DNA of 64,000 nt, taken from the NCBI GenBank assembly GCA_033763835.1, contig JANRJS010000013.1, positions 62,001 to 126,000 on the forward strand, written 5' to 3'. Below, one piece after another: positions 61,670 through 64,000 of the stretch; position 1 is the stretch's first letter, and each line of letters starts with the position of its first letter. The notes under the pieces are model-generated. The model was not told the origin of the DNA, did no database searches, and saw only the letters and a program-made list of their open reading frames with translations. The DNA is from JAPKYZ01 sp033763835 (GTDB lineage Bacteria > Acidobacteriota > Terriglobia > Bryobacterales > Bryobacteraceae). The position numbers and the translations under genes are program-made.

Positions 61670-62410
61670 ATGAATCTCACGACACGCATACTCGGATTGG
61701 CCGCCATGCTCGGCGCGGGCAGCCTGATGCTTGGACACTTCGCCTGGATCGGCCCGGTGGCGGCGCCCCTCAAGGTGGGCGAAACGGCCAAAGTGCACAT
61801 CGGGAACGGGCACGACTTTCCCGGCTCGGAATCGCCGCTATCTCAAGACAAGCTGAGCGTTTGGGCCGTCGCGCCGTCGGGCGCGAAAATGGAAGTCGCT
61901 GTCGCCCCGGCGGAGAAGCACCTGATGGGTACCTTCCCGGTGAAGGAGGCCGGTGTCTACCGGATCGTCTTTACGCACGACCGGGGCGTATTCTCGAAGA
62001 CGACGAAGGGCTTCAAGCCCGGAGGGCGCGATATGCACCCCGAAGCCACCGAATCGTACAAACTCTATCGGACCGCGATCTCTTATGCGGCAACCTCCGG
62101 CAAGGCGTTCGGTAAGGAAAAGCCGCTCGGGCTACTGTACGAAATGGTGCCCGAGAAGACAGGCGAGGGCGTCGTCGTAACCGTGCTGGCGGGCGGCAAG
62201 CCCTGCGCGGGAGCGAAAATCAGCGTCGTTTGGCCAAACAAAGAAGACGAAGAAGTGGGCCAGACCGGCGCGGACGGCAAGTTCCTGTTCAAGATGGCGG
62301 CGGGCACGAAGGGGCCGGTACTGCTGCTGGCCGACCATAAGACGCCCGCACCCAAGGGCGCGCCGTACGACACCGAGAATTGGGCGGGCGCGCTGGCGCT
62401 CTACTGGTAA
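61670..62410 (+). CDS. DUF4198 protein, NikK-like component of nickel uptake
   Basis: 246 residues with signal peptide. DUF4198 beta-rich periplasmic domain (HFAWIGPVAAPLKVGETAKV, GVYRIVFTHDRG, TSYAAT-like linker, GGKPCAGAKISVVWPNKE, GPVLLLADHK). DUF4198/NikK proteins accompany NikM-type ECF transporters and are thought to hand over nickel. Five bases before cbiM/nikM. Confidence 0.85.
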   Translation: MNLTTRILGLAAMLGAGSLMLGHFAWIGPVAAPLKVGETAKVHIGNGHDFPGSESPLSQDKLSVWAVAPSGAKMEVAVAPAEKHLMGTFPVKEAGVYRIVFTHDRGVFSKTTKGFKPGGRDMHPEATESYKLYRTAISYAATSGKAFGKEKPLGLLYEMVPEKTGEGVVVTVLAGGKPCAGAKISVVWPNKEDEEVGQTGADGKFLFKMAAGTKGPVLLLADHKTPAPKGAPYDTENWAGALALYW

Positions 62411-62414
62411 TCGC

Positions 62415-62996
62415 ATGCATATCGCCGACGGCATCGTTCCGGTGGTTTGGTGCGCGGCGGGGCACGCCGTCTCGCTCGCCGGGACGATGCTGCTCGGGCG
62501 CAAGGTAGAGGCGGAAGAAGTCGTCCGCATGGGGTTGCTCGCGGCTACTTCGTTCGTCGTTTCGTTGATCCATTTCCCGCTGGGCGGCACGTCGGTCCAT
62601 CTGGGATTGTTCGGCTTGGCGGGAGCCTTGCTCGGGTGGCGGGCGTTTCCGGTGATCTATTGCACGCTGCTGTTCCAGGCGCTTCTGTTTCAACACGGCG
62701 GGCTGCTGGCGCTGGGATTGAACGCGATGAACATGGGCGGCGGCGCGCTACTCGGCGCGGCGATCTGGCGCATGGGCGGCTTGCCGGATTCGGTCCGGGC
62801 GTTTCTCGCCGGGTTTGCCGGAATCTTCATTCCCGCGCTCGCCATGGCGGCGGAGTTCCAGGCGGCGGGCTACGGGCGGGGATTCTACTTTGTCTCCAGT
62901 CTTTATCTAGGTGTGGCCGTGATCGAGGGTCTGCTGACGGTGGCCATCCTGGCTTACGTGCGGAAGGTGAAACCCGCCGTTCTTGAAGCCGCATGA
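62415..62996 (+). CDS. nikM: ECF transporter S component NikM/CbiM (nickel type)
   Basis: 193 residues. Begins MHIADGIVP with the metal-binding Met-His N-terminus, several helices, and FPLGGTSVHLGLFGLAGALLG and HGGLLALGLNAMNMGGGALLG. The GTSVH form instead of SSSHPTG, and partners NikK- and NikL-like, favour nickel over cobalt. Overlaps the next gene as ATGA. Confidence 0.88.
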   Translation: MHIADGIVPVVWCAAGHAVSLAGTMLLGRKVEAEEVVRMGLLAATSFVVSLIHFPLGGTSVHLGLFGLAGALLGWRAFPVIYCTLLFQALLFQHGGLLALGLNAMNMGGGALLGAAIWRMGGLPDSVRAFLAGFAGIFIPALAMAAEFQAAGYGRGFYFVSSLYLGVAVIEGLLTVAILAYVRKVKPAVLEAA

Positions 62997-63400
62997 GGCT
63001 CGCGGCGGCGCTGGTGTTGGCGGCGACGGCCGCAGCGCACGATCTGACGTTGACCGCGAAATCCGAAGGTCCGGCGGTGATCGTTACGGCCGCCTATGCG
63101 GGCACGGAGGCGTGCACTTTCGCGGCGGTCACGATCTTTAACCCCTCCGGAAAAGAACACCAAAGCGGGCGCAGCGACGCCTCCGGACGATTCGCTTTCG
63201 TTCCGAACGCGTTGGGCGATTGGAAAGTCGTCATCGACGACGAGATCGGCCACCGCCAAGAGTTGAAGATCGTGGCCGGCGAGGCGGGAACGATCGCGGC
63301 CGGCGCGCAACCGCTTTGGCAAAAAGCGGTCACTGGATTGGCGCTGATCTTTGGCATCACGGGTTTCCTTTACGGCTGGAAGCGCCGGGCCGCCCGATGA
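62993..63400 (+). CDS. nikL: NikL-like small subunit of the nickel ECF transporter
   Basis: 135 residues. Signal peptide (MRLAAALVLAATAAA), a periplasmic beta domain with FNPSGKEHQSGRSDASGRFAF, one C-terminal helix (about 114-131) and a basic tail. This layout is that of NikL, which replaces NikN/CbiN in part of the nickel ECF systems. Overlaps both neighbours as ATGA. Confidence 0.78.
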   Translation: MRLAAALVLAATAAAHDLTLTAKSEGPAVIVTAAYAGTEACTFAAVTIFNPSGKEHQSGRSDASGRFAFVPNALGDWKVVIDDEIGHRQELKIVAGEAGTIAAGAQPLWQKAVTGLALIFGITGFLYGWKRRAAR

Positions 63401-64000
63401 GTCTCCGGCTCGACAGCTACTTCCCGCGCGAAACTTGGCTCCACCGCCTCGATCCGCGCGCGCGGCTGATTTTCGTCGTTTCACTAGTTGCGGGGACCGG
63501 AGCGTTGCCTCCGGGCTGGGGGCCGCTCGCCGCTCTGGGGGTGGCGATCCTTCTGGCTATGGCCAGCCGCGCCCCGCTGTCCTATTACTATCTGAGGGCG
63601 AGCGTGATCGGCCCCTTCATTCTCGCCATGGGTGCGTTCCGGCTGCTAGCGAGCGTCGAAAGTTCCGACGCGGGCCTGTCGTTACCGCCGGGCGCGGCAA
63701 TGGCGGCGCTGGCGGTCGTGTGTAAGGCATTCGCCGCCGCAATCCTTCTCTCTATGCTCGTGGCCACTTCGGGAATCCCGCAAATTCTCTGGGCGCTCGA
63801 GAAACTTCGCGCTCCCAACGTCGTGGTGCTGGTATCGAACTTGATGTTCCGGTATTTCGATCTCCTGCTCGACGAATGGGCGTCGATGAACCGGGCCCGA
63901 GCGAGCCGCGGTGGCGACCGGTTGAAGTTAAGCCGGTTCCGCGTATTAGGCGGCGAAATCGGGCTATTGTTTGTGCGCAGTTGGGAACGCGCCGAACGCG
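63397..64000 (+). CDS. ECF T component CbiQ/NikQ, cut by window edge
   Basis: 201 residues visible, C-terminus beyond the window. ATG overlaps the nikL stop. Full-length N-terminus (LDPRARLIFVVSLVAGTG), four or more helices, and the coupling helix region VSNLMFRYFDLLLDEWASMNRARASRGG. The ATPase partner should follow to the right. It serves as a yardstick for the short cbiQ at 31388. Confidence 0.9.
   Translation, partial: MSLRLDSYFPRETWLHRLDPRARLIFVVSLVAGTGALPPGWGPLAALGVAILLAMASRAPLSYYYLRASVIGPFILAMGAFRLLASVESSDAGLSLPPGAAMAALAVVCKAFAAAILLSMLVATSGIPQILWALEKLRAPNVVVLVSNLMFRYFDLLLDEWASMNRARASRGGDRLKLSRFRVLGGEIGLLFVRSWERAER

Overview
The window is GC-rich, densely coded chromosomal DNA, most likely from an Acidobacteriota bacterium of the Solibacter/Bryobacter type. 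That placement is inferred from gene content: paired DUF1549/DUF1553 cytochromes and a DUF1501 protein, a large Oar-like TonB-dependent protein with an N-terminal carboxypeptidase-regulatory-like domain, a PEP-CTERM protein, Tat-type Gfo/Idh oxidoreductases and many GTG/TTG starts. No 16S gene is present to confirm it.

Layout. 1-2.3 kb: the N-terminal part of a DUF1549-type cytochrome (minus strand) and a possibly eroded PEP-CTERM gene. 2.5-8.5 kb: housekeeping block clpX-lon-engB-rho. 8.5-9.8 kb: a restriction-modification pair, a BglII-family endonuclease carrying a one-base frameshift and an MT-A70-type adenine methyltransferase. 9.8-16.4 kb: a DUF1549/DUF1553 + DUF1501 pair and a GH5-like hydrolase, interrupted by a 1.33-kb insertion that duplicates the last 31 bp of the DUF1501 gene. 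16.4-21.1 kb: sugar-acid catabolism (otnC, otnK, MFS transporter, 2-hydroxyacid dehydrogenase, HpcH-type aldolase). 21.1-27.4 kb: one 2085-residue gene fusing TamB to TamA. 27.4-30 kb: a BON-domain protein, tRNA-Ser, a 1.7-kb islet bounded by copies of the tRNA-Ser 3' end and carrying an HTH/nucleotidyltransferase pair, then tRNA-Ile2. 30-32.9 kb: a Fur-family regulator divergent from an ECF metal transporter (cbiM, cbiN, short cbiQ, cbiO fused to a ferredoxin-like domain). 32.8-38.9 kb: a tightly overlapping minus-strand operon of a small Cys protein, a COG0523 GTPase, a WD40 protein, a siderophore-type TonB receptor and a DUF1624-like membrane protein. 39-42 kb: receiver protein, NtrC-type regulator and PAS histidine kinase. 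42-48.7 kb: a complete Mtr-like electron conduit. 48.9-50.2 kb: Gfo/Idh oxidoreductase. 50.2-54.1 kb: cobyric acid synthase and a BtuFDC-type importer. 54.1-55.9 kb: ABC exporter pair. 56-59.6 kb: LRR pseudogene and Oar-like TonB-dependent protein. 59.6-61.6 kb: dcm, HNH nuclease and vsr. 61.7-64 kb: a nickel-type ECF system running off the right edge.

The most interesting systems are: the five-gene trans-envelope electron conduit (about 27 heme motifs; NapC-like hexaheme, monoheme, MtrC/OmcA-like decaheme, MtrA/DmsE-like decaheme, MtrB-like barrel); the TamB-TamA fusion; two small cargo insertions with clear duplicated edges; and a shared dyad (GTATCAC, 13 bp, GTGATAC) ahead of both the Oar-like gene and the nickel-type transporter, which hints at one metal regulon. 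Cobalt, nickel and B12 genes recur (two ECF systems, cobQ, a B12-type importer, COG0523 GTPase), pointing to active transition-metal economy. All assignments were made by reading the sequence, without database searches.
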